From Syncephalis fuscata (lineage: Eukaryota > Zoopagomycota > Zoopagomycetes > Zoopagales > Piptocephalidaceae): a stretch of 64,000 nt of DNA. A program made the position numbers and the translations under genes. This document shows positions 1 through 11,647 of this stretch, one piece after another. The stretch lies in the NCBI GenBank assembly GCA_025786725.1, contig JAHLTZ010000027.1, positions 62,001-126,000 on the forward strand, read 5' to 3'. The notes beneath the pieces were generated by a model. The model ran no database searches. It was not told the DNA's origin and saw nothing but the letters and a program-made list of their open reading frames with translations. The stretch's first letter is position 1. The number at the start of each line of letters is the position of its first letter.

Positions 1-1132
1 TCACCATTGCTTTTACCAGCTTGTTCAGATCGTTCACATCGAATAGTAATGGTGCCTTCCGATGAAGATGGTGTGGGTGCAGTGGTAGAAGCTGTAGCCA
101 TAGATATATCACTGTTATCTGTTGGCACAGTCGTTGTTTCATCTGAAACAGTCTCCATGGCCATTTGTGAAGATGGTGACGACATTAAAGATGGTGTGGC
201 AGTTGTGGTCATTGGCCGTTCAGGCGTAGGTGAGCTTGGCGGGTCCCTCGACAACGGAGCATTTGAGGATTCTTTGGCAGCAACTGCACGCCGCGCCTCA
301 TCCGGTGAAAGTACCCGATAAAAGTGGTAAGAAATGGTATAAAGTTCCTCAGGTACTGTCAAATCATCTTGACATAAATCCGTCAAATCTATACCGACAT
401 CTTTTGTGCCCCAACTTTGGGCGAGTGTAAGAATTCGATCTTGGCTAATAGTAAAATTATGTCGATAAGAGCGTTGTGTGCTAATACGTTGTGCTTGTCG
501 TAAAGCCACCCATAAACAAGCTTCTAACACAGTTTCATCATTGGTGTTAAGCAGTGCATTAAGATACTATAATAATAAATATAAATATAATAATAAATAT
601 AATAATAAATATAATTAGTTTCAATAATGATTATTATGATTTATTATCGTCATCCATGGATGATCGACTCGCCTATTGCTTACCTCATAGGAATTGTAAA
701 TGTTACGATTTGTACAATTCTCAACCAACAAACGAGAGAATCTTAGAATGCCTACAATAAGGCGCTTTTCATCCAATGTAAATGATTGAGATTGCAGTGC
801 TTTATCAAGATTATACTGCTTTACAATACGTTCTAAAATAGTATCAAATCGGTCAAGAACGACTACCCAATGGAACATATCTCCACGAGGCAGTGTCCAA
901 CTCGTCAGTCCTTCTAGCCGGCTGGTTAGATCGGGCTCTGACAATTCATGTAGTTGCGCGATCACGGCCGCAATAGATGCCACCTAATAAAAGTATGGGC
1001 CAGTGTTAACATTGACTTGTGATTCTGTACAATGTCGTCATCGGTCCGAATATAATATTCGTAGACTCATCTCATCACTATCAAACTTACCGGAGGCGCT
1101 AACCGCCGCGGAGCAGCCTTGGCTACCTTCAT
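1..1132 (-). CDS. TOM1: TOM1/HUWE1-type HECT ubiquitin ligase, N-terminal part (runs off the left edge)
   Basis: Giant HECT E3 ligases of the Tom1/HUWE1 family ubiquitinate many nuclear and cytosolic substrates; only the N-terminus is in the window. Exons read 1132-1091, 983-684 and 566 to beyond position 1. The start is the first ATG after an in-frame stop. The first 14 codons join in frame to a segment with the family signature PRGDMFHWVVVLDRFD and then LLVENCTNRNIYNSYE, which matches the conserved N-terminal region (DUF908) of Tom1/HUWE1. Donors are GTAAGT and GTAAGC, and the second acceptor is an AT-rich TATAG. After the conserved part comes a Ser/Thr/Pro-rich stretch, typical of family linkers. 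The HECT domain is not visible, so family assignment rests on the N-terminal region. It is divergently oriented from the MRH4-like gene, with an inverted-repeat element between them. Confidence 0.85.
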
Positions 1133-1536
1133 AGCGTCGTCGACAACACGACCTACTCTGCTTTGCGTTGAATACTATATTCAAACGTATACTAGGAAAT
1201 CGATCGCACTTGTATGAGAAACAAACGAGCGACAATGATGCTAAGCTGTACAATGGATAGAACGCGTGTGTTTATAGATCGTACACTCCAATACAGTTAT
1301 TCAATAGTGTTCTGACAGTAATAGTGGTGATGTATGTCCTAGTTACAATAAAGAAGAGATGTGGTGTGATTTTCTGTAAAGTGGACGAAAAGATAAAGAT
1401 GTTCTGTGTGTTTGTGCGTGTGTGTGAATGAATAAATGTGATTAAATATTTGTAAGTGGGGCGAATCAATCTAATTAATACATAATTATATTATTAACAG
1501 TGAAAATAGTAATACCAATTATGATGACTATACAGT
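1133..1536. other. Upstream region of the TOM1-like gene
   Basis: AT-rich non-coding sequence with a GT-rich patch near 1385-1440. Short open frames here show no splice continuity or coding character. It probably holds the TOM1 promoter; no specific site can be named. Confidence 0.4.
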
Positions 1537-2216
1537 AGGAGAATTTCAAAAATACACCGTATTTAAAATTTATCTTACCAAAATACACAATTTTGAAGAA
1601 AATAAAATACTATTAATAACAGATGGCTTTAACTTATAACAATAACTCAAATTAACATATTTATAACAAAAGTCGCAATTGTGTAAATACTGATAATAAG
1701 CTAAGTGGACTGGATTATAAAGTCATTTAGCCTATTATTTGAGAAACAGTATTATGTATTTATAATACTGTTAAAGCTTTACTAAAGTTACAAAGCTAAA
1801 AATCCCTGATGGAAAAAATGTTAATTAAAATAAATGCAACGGATTTTAATTTAAACTTTGTTTATTTACATAATTTAGTTCATTATATTAATAGTAACAG
1901 TAGTACCAATCTTATTTTATTTGTTAAAAGTCTTTTAGCAATATACTTGTGGTAAATGCAACTCAAGAAATACAATACAAAAACATATTCTGTAAAAATT
2001 AGCATTAATAATATTGAAACAGACGTTTTTATTGAAAAGTAAATACAAGCTACTAATGAAACAGCTATCACGAAAAGAAAGCGTGTCATTAAAGAGTGTT
2101 CAAACTGTAATGAACGTCATTATATGAAAACGAAATGCAGTTACAAAAATGATCTAAGTAATAGATATTTATTAAAATTTAAAAATAAAAAACGGTGTAT
2201 TTTTAAGAATTCTCCT
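1537..2216. mobile_element. MITE-like element with terminal inverted repeats, about 680 bp
   Basis: The left end begins AGGAGAATTTCAAAAATA at 1537, followed by CACCGT. The right end, read on the minus strand from 2216, begins AGGAGAATTCTTAAAAATA, followed by CACCGT. Beyond about 27 bp the arms degrade into A/T runs. The interior is AT-rich and has no credible transposase frame. No clean target-site duplication is visible (left flank CAGT, right flank TTTA). It sits in the divergent promoter region between the TOM1-like and MRH4-like genes. A non-autonomous DNA transposon relic is the simplest reading. Confidence 0.6.
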
Positions 2217-2264
2217 TTTATTTAACTTTATCTAATTATTTAACTATTGACTACTAACAAAGGA

Positions 2265-4222
2265 ATGTCGTTGTCTGGACTATTAGTATTACGTAACGGG
2301 AGGGGGCGGTGGGCGGTTGGTATGACTAGTCGTCATTGCTATAAAGTAATGCGTCAATTAACTATTTATAATATAAAGCAACAACAACAGCAATTAAAAA
2401 TAGCTCAGTTTCATACTAGCAGTAGTTATAACTATCAGCATCGATATAAATCGATAAGAAAGTCAGTGGCAAACAATAATTCTGAACGAGAACAACCAAC
2501 GACATCTACTCGTTATCCTACAAAAGCGATAGCTACAGATTTTAAGGTAAATAAACAGCATCATTTAGACATTTTAGCCAACTAATTAATTCTATAACTG
2601 TTAATTCTATCGCTACTATTACTCTTCTATTAGACACTTGGTGTGCCAACTCGTTTACAGACGGCATTAAAAGAAGAGTTTGGTATAGAAACGCCCACAG
2701 CTGTACAACAGCAATTAATACCAGCAGTTATATCGCCATATGAAGATGTATTAATACGCGCCGAAACAGGTAGTGGGAAAAGTTTTGCCATGTTACTCGC
2801 CCTCCTTAGCCGGCGTGACTCACCACTTGCCTTCCAAGCAGCAATAGACGGCGACCGCGACAACACCACCAAGCGTTATAACGAGGGCAAGAATAAGCAA
2901 AATATAAAAGCGATCCATCTTTTTGCCGTTCCAAGTCGTGAATTAGCCGGCCAACTTATGGACTGGACACAGCGACTAGTAGAGAAAACACTAAAGAAAC
3001 ACTGGGATCCACGTGCATTTGACTCACTTGTCCAATTAGCCATTCCAAATGCTGATAAAAAGGATATACCTATGGCTAATGTAGATATTAAGGATGGTAT
3101 CAATAATAATGATAACCCCACTACAACTACGTTATCGTCGATCACCACACCACCAATAGATCTTTCATTACCATGGCTACTCATTGGTACACCTGCATGT
3201 TTACATGAACGATTGGCGTCTTTTTTAGCTCACAAATCAAATGATAAAGCAGTAATGCAAGTAAAAACATTTATTCTTGATGAAGTTGACCATTTACTTC
3301 GATTACCACGAAAATATGCACCATTACGTGAACAAATGAACCGACAACGTCATCCTAAACCAGGTGAACTATTGGCCCGTGCTGTATTTGACATTTCAAC
3401 CAGTAATACAGCTAATCAACCAGCTAAACCACAGCTTATTGCTTGCTCCGCTACAATGAATAGAGCAATTCGCCATTATTTCAAAATAAATGGCTGGACA
3501 TTGACGACAACAAGACTTATTGACACTTCGCCGTCAATATCAAAAGCATTAATATCGGAAACAACAGCATTACCAATGTCAACAACATCAACGAAAGAGC
3601 AGGGAATGCAAGGTGGTGGGATTGCATTTCCTAAACAATTAAAACATTATTGTCTATTAGTTAACAAAGCAACAATTCGTAATTTGCCAGACTCAAAAAA
3701 TGACTACGAACAATTAAAAATACCAAATACATCAGCAGCATTAGAAAATAACACTGATGATCAAATACTTGAAGCAGTATTAACAGCATCAGAGCTTGAC
3801 GGTGCCGGTACAGTTTTGGTATTTATTCCATCGACAGCAAGTGTGGCGGCAGTTGTTAAACGGCTACGCGACTTTGGTGCACCAGCTGAGCCATTAACAA
3901 CAGCCGTGCTAACTAATGAACATCGATCGGCTTCTTCTTCTTCTTCTAATACTACAGATACTACTAATACACCACTACGCTTACTTGTTACTACAGAAGC
4001 AATGGGTCGTGGACTTGATTTACCCGCCATGACTCATGTGTTCATTCTTGGTGTACCATCAAGTTCTGCTGCTTATCTTCATATGGCTGGTCGTACAGCT
4101 CGTATGGGACGCCTGGTGTTGCTATTACGCTATTGCCAGATACAAGAAATAGTATTGCACGTATGCATAATATGGCACAACTTATTCAGCTTGAATGGAC
4201 CTCATTCTCGCATGTTGAATAG
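2265..4222 (+). CDS. MRH4: Mitochondrial DEAD-box RNA helicase, MRH4-like (one-base frameshift near the C-terminus)
   Basis: ATP-dependent RNA helicase, probably acting in the mitochondrion on ribosomal large-subunit assembly, as yeast Mrh4 does. Exons 2265-2546 and 2634-4222. The first exon encodes an Arg/Ser/Gln-rich, acid-poor leader consistent with a mitochondrial presequence. Motifs in order: Q motif (TPTAVQ), Walker A AETGSGKS, PSRELAGQ, GTPACL, motif II DEVD, SAT in CSATMNRAI, then TTEAMGRGLDLP and HMAGRTARMG in the C-terminal RecA lobe. Around 4112 the frame breaks. Adding one base there continues the protein (PGVAITLLPDTRNSIARM...) to a stop at 4220-4222; read as given it runs on unrelated to 4286. 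The first in-frame ATG, at 2265, is used. The break may be an assembly error in a CC run. The MRH4 assignment is from motif layout plus the leader. Confidence 0.72.
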
Positions 4223-4240
4223 ATTTGAAGTTAATAAATT

Positions 4241-5190
4241 TGAGTTTTATAATTATTATATCATCACATTTATTGTTTTATTTTGATGGTTAAATGACTG
4301 TATTTAGTAATATATAATCTATTGAACATGATGATGGATGGTGAGTGACATCAGTCATCAAATACTCATTATTATAGATTTATTATCTAGTATGCATATA
4401 TCATTACATTATGTGTTATTACTATTTATATCCGTTACTTTGTTTGATTGGCATTAAAATCATAACTAATTGACATGATCTAGTTTATTTATAAATAATC
4501 TTAATAAAACATAACTCTGTTCATATTCATATTATTTGTTATACCAATATAACTCAGTGAACAAACTAAGTGCGATATGTCAATTTTATTAATAAAATAG
4601 TTGGAGCCACACCGACAACGACTATAGACAGCGTATAGCCAATATACAATAAGATGCTAAACATTATAATGAATACGCAATATTGAGCGAGATTAGCAAT
4701 GTTAAAGTTATTGAGCATATATGCATAAGCAGATGACCGACATTAGTCGACATTTGCTAATAATAAAGCTAGAACAAAAATAAAAGTAGCATTGGATAGC
4801 AAAAGGCTAAGTGAGTATAGAATGATATATAGAATGATAAATGTATGGTAAGAAAGCATATAAAACGATGTTAAAGTTATAGTGCATATAGCGCAATGAG
4901 TGGAATGAGTGGAATCTATTGCTGCATATAAACAATAAAATGAGTCTAATATATTGTATAATGTTATATAGTAGTATAGAATAGAATGGGAATGATATAG
5001 GTGAATAAAGGATATATATATATATACTGAATATATGCATACTGGATAACGAATCTATGATGACGAGTATTTGATGACTGATGTCACTCACCACCCATCA
5101 TCATGTTCAATAGATTGGGCGTTATTAAATATTAGTCATTTGTCCCCAAAAAAGCAATAAGTGTGATGATGTGATGATTAAATAAAACTC
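4241..5190. mobile_element. Inverted-repeat element with arms of about 150 bp
   Basis: Left arm about 4241-4400 and right arm about 5030-5190 are near-complementary. They share a GAGTTTTAT stretch, AAATGACT, ATCTATTGAACATGATGATG, GTGAGTGACATCAGTCATC and GTATGCATATAT in the same order. The roughly 630-bp interior is AT-rich with no protein. The left arm starts about 20 bp after the MRH4 stop, so the element may supply that gene's 3' UTR or terminator. A further partial copy of the terminal sequence lies at about 5178-5265. No transposase and no clear target-site duplication are seen, so it is best described as a MITE or foldback element. Confidence 0.7.
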
Positions 5191-6078
5191 ACCACTTGTC
5201 CCCATGTTCAATAGATTGAATGTGTAGTTCAACTACGCGAATGTTATTAAATTTAGTCATTTGGCACCAAATTACATTAATTTATTAATAATGTAATAGA
5301 CACAACAGGGCTAAGACAGTTAGTTAAATAAATCAACAAACTCACTATTACTGATCCATTCAATATAGTCATTATTAATAATAATGCACAACACTAGTTA
5401 GTTTACATGTATCATTCAGATGTATTGGTTATATCAATATTTTTATGGTGTTATAATAGTATTCACATAATAATAATGTTGTTGAATTGCTTCTACAACA
5501 TATAATGGGAATAAAGTTAAATAGCTAATGAGAAAAGCGAAAGAGAATAGCCAGAACATGCATAAACACACTTGGAGAATAACACAGAATGAAAAGAGAT
5601 AAAAATGCTGGCACAAACCAATTCATTGACGGCAAAGAAGCGACCACCTATGTAAAAAGACGTGTGGCCAAACTCCAATACGGCAAACGAGACGTGATTA
5701 AAAAGCATGTATATAAGAATAGAGCGTGTAAAACGGCGTTCATAGACGCACACCAAAACAAAGATGTGGGCACAGCCGTAAGCAGCGATAAGAATTAAGC
5801 TGCAATAAAATGCGAATAATGATATCAAAAACAGCAATAGGCGAGAGGGAGGGAAGAGAGAAGATAGAAGAGGAGATAGAAAAGAGAGAAAGTATGTATA
5901 TGCATATACGTATGCGTATACAACAACATACAGCAACACAACTATCTACCTACGTACAGTTGATCTATGTTCTTATAGCTACTTGCTTCTCTATAGGCAA
6001 ACAAGTAGAAGAAAGTGTGTGTGTGCATGCGTGTATGATGCATGTATAGCCATGTATATATGCATCCACGGCCAATAT
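5191..6078. other. Intergenic region with an extra inverted-repeat terminus and a GA-rich tract
   Basis: Positions 5191-5270 hold another copy of the terminal motif (ATGTTCAATAGATT, then a TTTAGTCATTTGG box). Positions 5835-5900 form a purine-rich GA tract. No coding exon is supported; the open frames at 5517-6157 have no family resemblance or splice continuity. Confidence 0.45.
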
Positions 6079-6098
6079 TAAACGACAAGTGTCGTTTA
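6079..6098 (-). promoter_or_regulatory. Perfect hairpin overlapping the Mei2 stop codon
   Basis: Positions 6079-6087 (TAAACGACA) and 6090-6098 (TGTCGTTTA) are perfect reverse complements with a 2-nt loop. The minus-strand arm begins with the TAA stop of the Mei2-like gene. In the mRNA this gives a 9-bp stem at the termination codon. Whether it acts on termination, stability or processing is unknown. Confidence 0.45.
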
Positions 6099-9000
6099 GA
6101 TGATATCGGCGAATGGCTGGAACGACATCTGGCGCGGCGATGGTTCGGCGCTGCCATAGTGCATCAAGTCATCCTGGTCACGTTGATGACGACGCGGTGG
6201 GAAGTTCAAGCGACGTGGACTTGGTAACTCGTTGATCGACTCGTTACTGGAGCTGGTCAAGCGAGTGGTGACACGTGGATTGGGCATTGGGAATGGCTCC
6301 TCAAGACCGCGGAGTGGGCCATAGCTGTAAAAGATCTTTGGACGATAGGTGGCGTCCTTCTCCATGACACTCGAGTTACGGAACTTGTCAATCAAGCTCT
6401 GCTTGCCTTGGATGTTGGCATAGGAAACGCGGCAAATCTTGTCAGAGTTGAAGCGGTTCCAGCGACGGCCAACGTGGTGCATCGCAAAGCTGATGACTGA
6501 ACGAGGGTCGATGAAGTTAATAAAAGCATATCCGACATTACAATGGTTGCGGAAGTCCATGCGTAAATACAAGAAGTCGTATTGACCTCGGTGAGTTTCA
6601 TTGATGGTATCAATGAGCATCTTCTGGGTATATTTGTTAGGAATATTACGGATCATGAAAGTAGTACGTAAATCAAGACCACGGGCAATGTGCCATAGAC
6701 ACAACTCGTTGCCAGAAGGGATTGGGCCATCGCGGCCAAAGCCTTTAGGCATGGGTAGATTCAAGTTGGGCTGCACGTTTGATTGACGCATTGGATCTGG
6801 CGTTGGATTGTTAGCGGCAGCGGCAGCAGCTTTGGCAGCAGCATTGAAGTAAACTTCAGTGAAGGCGGATAGCTGGTCTTGGTTCATATTGCCTTGGTCG
6901 TTGCTATTAGGAGACGTGACGTTATTGGAGGTGGCGCTTGCGCTCGTGCTAATGTTATTGTTGCTAGTATTGTTGTTGCTAAAGAATTGCGGTGGCTGCC
7001 AGTTGAATTTATTTGGCGACAATGGACTGACGGGGCTGTTGGCGTTATCGGTGGCGTAGGAAGAAGTGCGAGAGAGGGCGGACAGAGGCGTCTGTGGGCT
7101 AGTTGGGGAAGTAGGTTGCTGAAGTGGATAGGGCCATTCAGCTAGATAATAAATCACCCTCAAGCGGCTTCCCTATAAATCAAAAGAAAATTGGATGTAG
7201 CACAATTTAAAACAACATGTGGTAAAGGACAGAATAGAAGGGAACAACACACGTGTTGATAGTAAGCGAGGCAATGAGGCGAAAACATTAGTCAAGGGTC
7301 GTAATACAATAGGGAAAACATTTTGCTTACCTGAAACGTTGAGCCATCGAGAAATTCCTTGGCAGCAGCAGCACCGCGAACGTCGAAATATTCAGCAACA
7401 ATGACCGATTGATTGCCACGTTCCCGTAGCATAACCTCACACATGAAACGGACATGACCAAAAGATGCCAGCAAAACCTATAAAAGTCAAAACAGCAAAA
7501 GATAAGAACGAGGCCTTTGCCCATATCGAGAATATATGCCTACCTGGAGACGATGCAAGTCATCGTTGCGCTCGTAGCCAGAAACGCAAATGATACCGTT
7601 ATTATCGCTCATGTTGATGATGTTGTTGTTGTTATTATTATTATAACTAGACTGTAAAAAAAGGCAAAAGATTAAAGACAAGCGGGAAAAAGATCACAAG
7701 GACGAAAACTGATGGCGCACTAGAAAACAAAGCTGTAAGAAGTAATAGGCAAAAAGACGCAAGGTGTAAGGGCGTAGAAACAACAAGTAGTAGGTAGTGT
7801 ACTAGTGGTGGTAATAGTGGTAATAGTAGTAGTAGTAGTAGTAAGTAAGTAACGGTAGTAGTGGCAATAGTATTGAATGTAGTAAGTAACGAACAAGTAA
7901 GTAAGTAGCGACACGTAGAGAATGTAGGTAAAAGCACAGACTTGGATTGAAGTGCTTCGCTTTGGCAAGATATTGCTAGGCATATATAGCAAATGAATAG
8001 CATCTAGACCATACAATACCAAAGTTCATCCTTAGCACAGCCTGATACACGCGCCTGCTTGTGAACCGGTAGGTTGTAACAGTGTGGCAGCAACGGCGCT
8101 GTAGCCACAGCGGCTAGGCAAGTCTGCATGTCATGCGGTCCGCGTGAGAGGGCGGCCTTGCCTTCACACGCGCGCCACGCAATCAATCAAAAAATGGAAA
8201 TGTCCATGTGTTCAAATGTACGCGCGGTGGTACAAAATAAAATCAGTCCACTGTGAAATGAATCGCATGTTACTATAGCACTATTGTAACAACAATGGTG
8301 GTCACTTGGCTAACGAAAAAGGAACGGGGCAGACTGAGAATAAAGATGGTAGCGCAAATGGAGGATGAGGAAAGGCCAGTGACCAAGTGCAATGTGCGTG
8401 CAAGCATCTGCGTGCTTTGGCATGCATCTGCTTGGACTGTGACTACTATTCAGCAATAAGTAGCAATATTACACCCCGCATGGTGGCGGTTACCACTATT
8501 ACTACTACACTATTACCATTATTGTTGTTATGGTGATTATGATCATTATTTTTGTTATAATCAATACACCGTACAAAAGCCCGCTAAAAACAATAAAGAA
8601 AAGAACAAAGGCCAGTACTATGACTTACCTTGCCCAGTGAAACAGCGATAGGTGATTCGGCTGCTTGGACACCGTTTGGTGTAAATTGTATTGAATTTTT
8701 CTGGCCATATGCAGTATCACTTGTCAATGAATTGGTCGGTGACGCATGATTATCGCCACCGCCGCAATCATAACACTGAATACTGCTGTGGCCATTATTA
8801 TTATCAGCAATATCAATAAACGCACTATTCACAGGAGTTGGTGAAAAATTAAGATTGCTCATGGCTATGATAGTATCGTCCACATGTAGTGCCTAAATTG
8901 GAAGCGTGACACAGAACATGAGCATGGACCCTACGCTAAATGCCATATAATAGTGGCAACAACGGCGATAATGGTCTGAATCAAAACCATAGTAGAATAC

Positions 9001-9467
9001 TAACCGCATGATCGATCCACGAGCAGTAATAGGACAGGTTGCTGTGGACGAGCAGGCTTTCATCGACACAAGATGAATTTAGATTCGGGTGCTCGTCGCT
9101 TGAAAATTGAGTGCCCGTCCAACAGGCACGGTTGCTTGTCGCATCAAAGTTGGGCAAGGTGTGTGGCTGTACGCATACAATCGTTAGTATGGCGTGACAC
9201 AGCGAGCCCGGAATAGAAATTGACCCGCCTTGAACGTCTACAACGTGCCAGTCACAGCGACATGTCATTGACACTTACTTGGTTTGACGTCATGCTGGCT
9301 TGTAAAGGCCAGACATGGTTGGCGACGGCGCTAATAACAGGCACCGATGCACCTGGCCAGCATTGTTTTTCCATGTCACCGATTGTGGCACTGCTGCCGC
9401 TGCCATTGCTGTCGATGTTGGTCGGCAGTAGAGCAAAGGGACGCTGAAAAGAACCGGTCGATGCCAT
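6096..9467 (-). CDS. mei2: Mei2-like RNA-binding protein
   Basis: Mei2 proteins bind RNA and drive meiosis and development in fungi and plants. Exons (5' to 3'): 9467-9279, 9166-9005, 8892-8629, 7651-7544, 7477-7331, 7172-6096, all in frame. The N-terminal half is Ser/Asn-rich. A central RRM-like fold follows (ICVSGYERNDDLHRLQ ... IVAEYFDVRGAAAAKEFLDG), then the diagnostic C-terminal RRM3: TTFMIRNIPNKYTQKML, YDFLYLRMDFRNHCNVGYAF, ISFAMHHVGRRWNRFNS and CRVSYANIQGK. This RRM3 is the most conserved part of the family, so the call is firm. The intron at 7652-8628 is 977 nt, whereas the others here are about 65-160 nt; it could hold an unrecognised exon or be a regulated intron. The stop codon lies in a perfect hairpin. 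Confidence 0.88.
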
Positions 9468-10436
9468 AGCGTATAGATGTAGTTAGTGTCGGTGCAGTTA
9501 GATACCATGTGCTCAAGTATCAACGAGCTTAGATGGATAGAAGGAGCGGAAATAAAGTGCATAGACTTGGAAAACTAGTAATTTTATTTGCTATATGCAC
9601 CTTGCGAATATACTGACGACATTCACTTTACACCAATGGCTTATTCGTTGGCTATAGTCTACTTACGACGCAGATAGGTTATACAAAAATTGTTGTTCAC
9701 ATGTCCTTGTGCATTATTTGTTCGGCGGTAAGCCTGCATATGTGATTATGCAACACAAAGGCGGCTTTAGATTGTTGTACATTGTATTTGGCAAATACAG
9801 TGCAAAATGACCAACAATCAAATTGCCGTCATTAATTATTCTCAATGAAATAGCGCTGCCTTAGAGGCTAAAAGCTATTGTAAATGTCAAATTGGTTCAA
9901 ACGGCCTTGACTAGAGTACCTCATTGGTAGTTGTTTTTTATCTACTTTACTTTTTAGCATTACAAATACTAGTTGATGCAAGTACGGCTTAATGTTTGAA
10001 CTATTAATAATTCTTTAAACAAAAAAATGATAAACACATGAAAACTGACAGGTTTTTTGTTGTTACTTTTTTGCTTGCGTACGATTGCCCCAAAAGAAAT
10101 GCGTGGATGGCTTGTATCGCTGCAGCTGCCATCTAATCAGCCACTGAGTACTGATGGATAGGCTTGTTGTGCAGCTGACTGTTCAAGTCGGATACAGGTT
10201 ATGTTTTAACTAACTAATCGTTATTATTGGTTATAATTTATTGGTACTTTGTCAAGGCAATACTAATTAATAATAGATTAAAAGCAAAATTGCTAAACAT
10301 CACAATGATTTAATGGAGCAAATAGTTATGGCAACTCATTAACATATTATTTATCTGCGATCAACAAAGACAAACAAAATATAATATTATAATACGTTTA
10401 ATACTTTAGAATCAAAGGAATAAACAGTTTATTCAA
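9468..10436. other. Intergenic region upstream of the Mei2-like gene
   Basis: Nothing coding is supported. The stretch carries the Mei2 promoter at its left and the 3' flank of the alpha/beta hydrolase at its right. A short poly-T/poly-A patch is at 9935-10070. Confidence 0.4.
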
Positions 10437-11647
10437 CTAATCGATAGTGCCATTAATATGCTCAAGAATAGTTTGACAATACTGTTTAAACTCTTGTAGG
10501 CTAATATCATGCCCACAGCCTTTGAATACTCTTAATGGAGCACAAGTCACTTTTGAAATATATTCAGCGTTGAAAGGTAGAATCAATTGATCCACATCAC
10601 CAGTACAAACTAGCGTGTTGATTTTACTTTTCCGAATTATATGTAGCTGCTTTTTTGTGATACGCCCAGTGCTAGCGGCGTGAAATTGTCCTCTGACTCC
10701 TTCCATAAGTCTTTCTTGTTGGGCTGGACTTTGTTTCGGCAGGCTCTATTATTGCAATAATAATGTTATTAAATATATATTGCCATTGTAAAAATCAACG
10801 TACAGCTTTTATTAAAGCATAGTTTGTCATTTCTGACTTGTTTTTTGATGGTTCACTCAACCATTTCTAAATAAACAGTATTAAAACATAGTAGCTTGCA
10901 TGATTGCTTACCTCTGGAAATACTAGGAAAATCATTCTTTCAAAAAACTCGTCAAAGCACAATCCCACTGCTTCTTTCAAGCGATTTAGCGATGGCTTGT
11001 TCTAATTATCAAAAATATCATTAAAGCAGTGGTAGTATTGGTATAATTAAATATCAGTGGTCATGACTTACTAGTGGATCGCCAGGATTTGCAAAAGTGC
11101 TTGTCAGGCACAAGCTTGAAAAGTATGCTGGATGCAAGCTAGCCAACTCTTGTGCAATATAGCCGCCTAGACTGACGCCAAAAAGATGGACATTTGATTT
11201 CCATCCCAAATGGTCCAGCAGTTCTGCAGTATCATTGGCCAGATCTACAACGCTAAATTGCCATTAGTGCAGTCATAATCTAGTTGTACGATATTGCAAG
11301 TTACGTATGAGGCTGGGTGGAAATATCTTTGGGGTATTGGTTAACAAAGCTGTCATAGTCTCATAAATAGAATCACCTGAATCGCCCATGCCGCGATTAT
11401 CAAAAATGCATGCCTGGCAATCATGCCGCGCTAGGAATAGTGCTTGAGGGCGCCATGCTATACGTGTGCTGCCAAGGCCTGGTTGACTCATTAATATTTG
11501 TGCGCTGTGTCATAGATATATAACAATATACTTGCCACAAATAAAAAGTACACGACGATTACCAGTGCCATGAATCTCATAGAAAATATTCAAAGGTTGC
11601 GATAATCTTCCAGCGCCAACTTGAAGCACACGAGCATTGTTTAGCAT
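10437..11647 (-). CDS. Alpha/beta-hydrolase fold protein
   Basis: Hydrolase of unknown substrate, predicted 306 residues. Exons (5' to 3'): 11647-11536, 11478-11305, 11244-11072, 11001-10912, 10866-10804, 10745-10437; the frame is open throughout. The fold is shown by an oxyanion-loop-like LFICGLGST, strand/loop IFDNRGMGDSG, nucleophile elbow GVSLGG (Ser), acid residue in VCTGDVDQL (Asp) and catalytic His in KGCGHD, in the order and spacing of the family. The first intron starts GCAAGT instead of GT, and the exons on both sides require this junction. There is no signal peptide or membrane segment, so it is probably cytosolic. It resembles the epoxide hydrolase/esterase/peroxidase-like subgroup, but the substrate cannot be read from sequence. 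Confidence 0.85.

Noticed and set aside
7-321. Plus-strand open frame of 104 codons
   Set aside because: Antisense to the in-frame TOM1 exon; it is produced by the Ser/Thr/Pro-rich linker composition.
5517-5939. Hydrophobic minus-strand frame of 140 codons
   Set aside because: Composition follows the TA/GA-rich repeats. There is no start context, splice structure or family likeness.
8004-8186. Minus-strand open frame in the GC-rich part of the Mei2 intron
   Set aside because: No convincing acceptor and donor pair in phase with the neighbouring exons, and no resemblance to Mei2. Left as intron.
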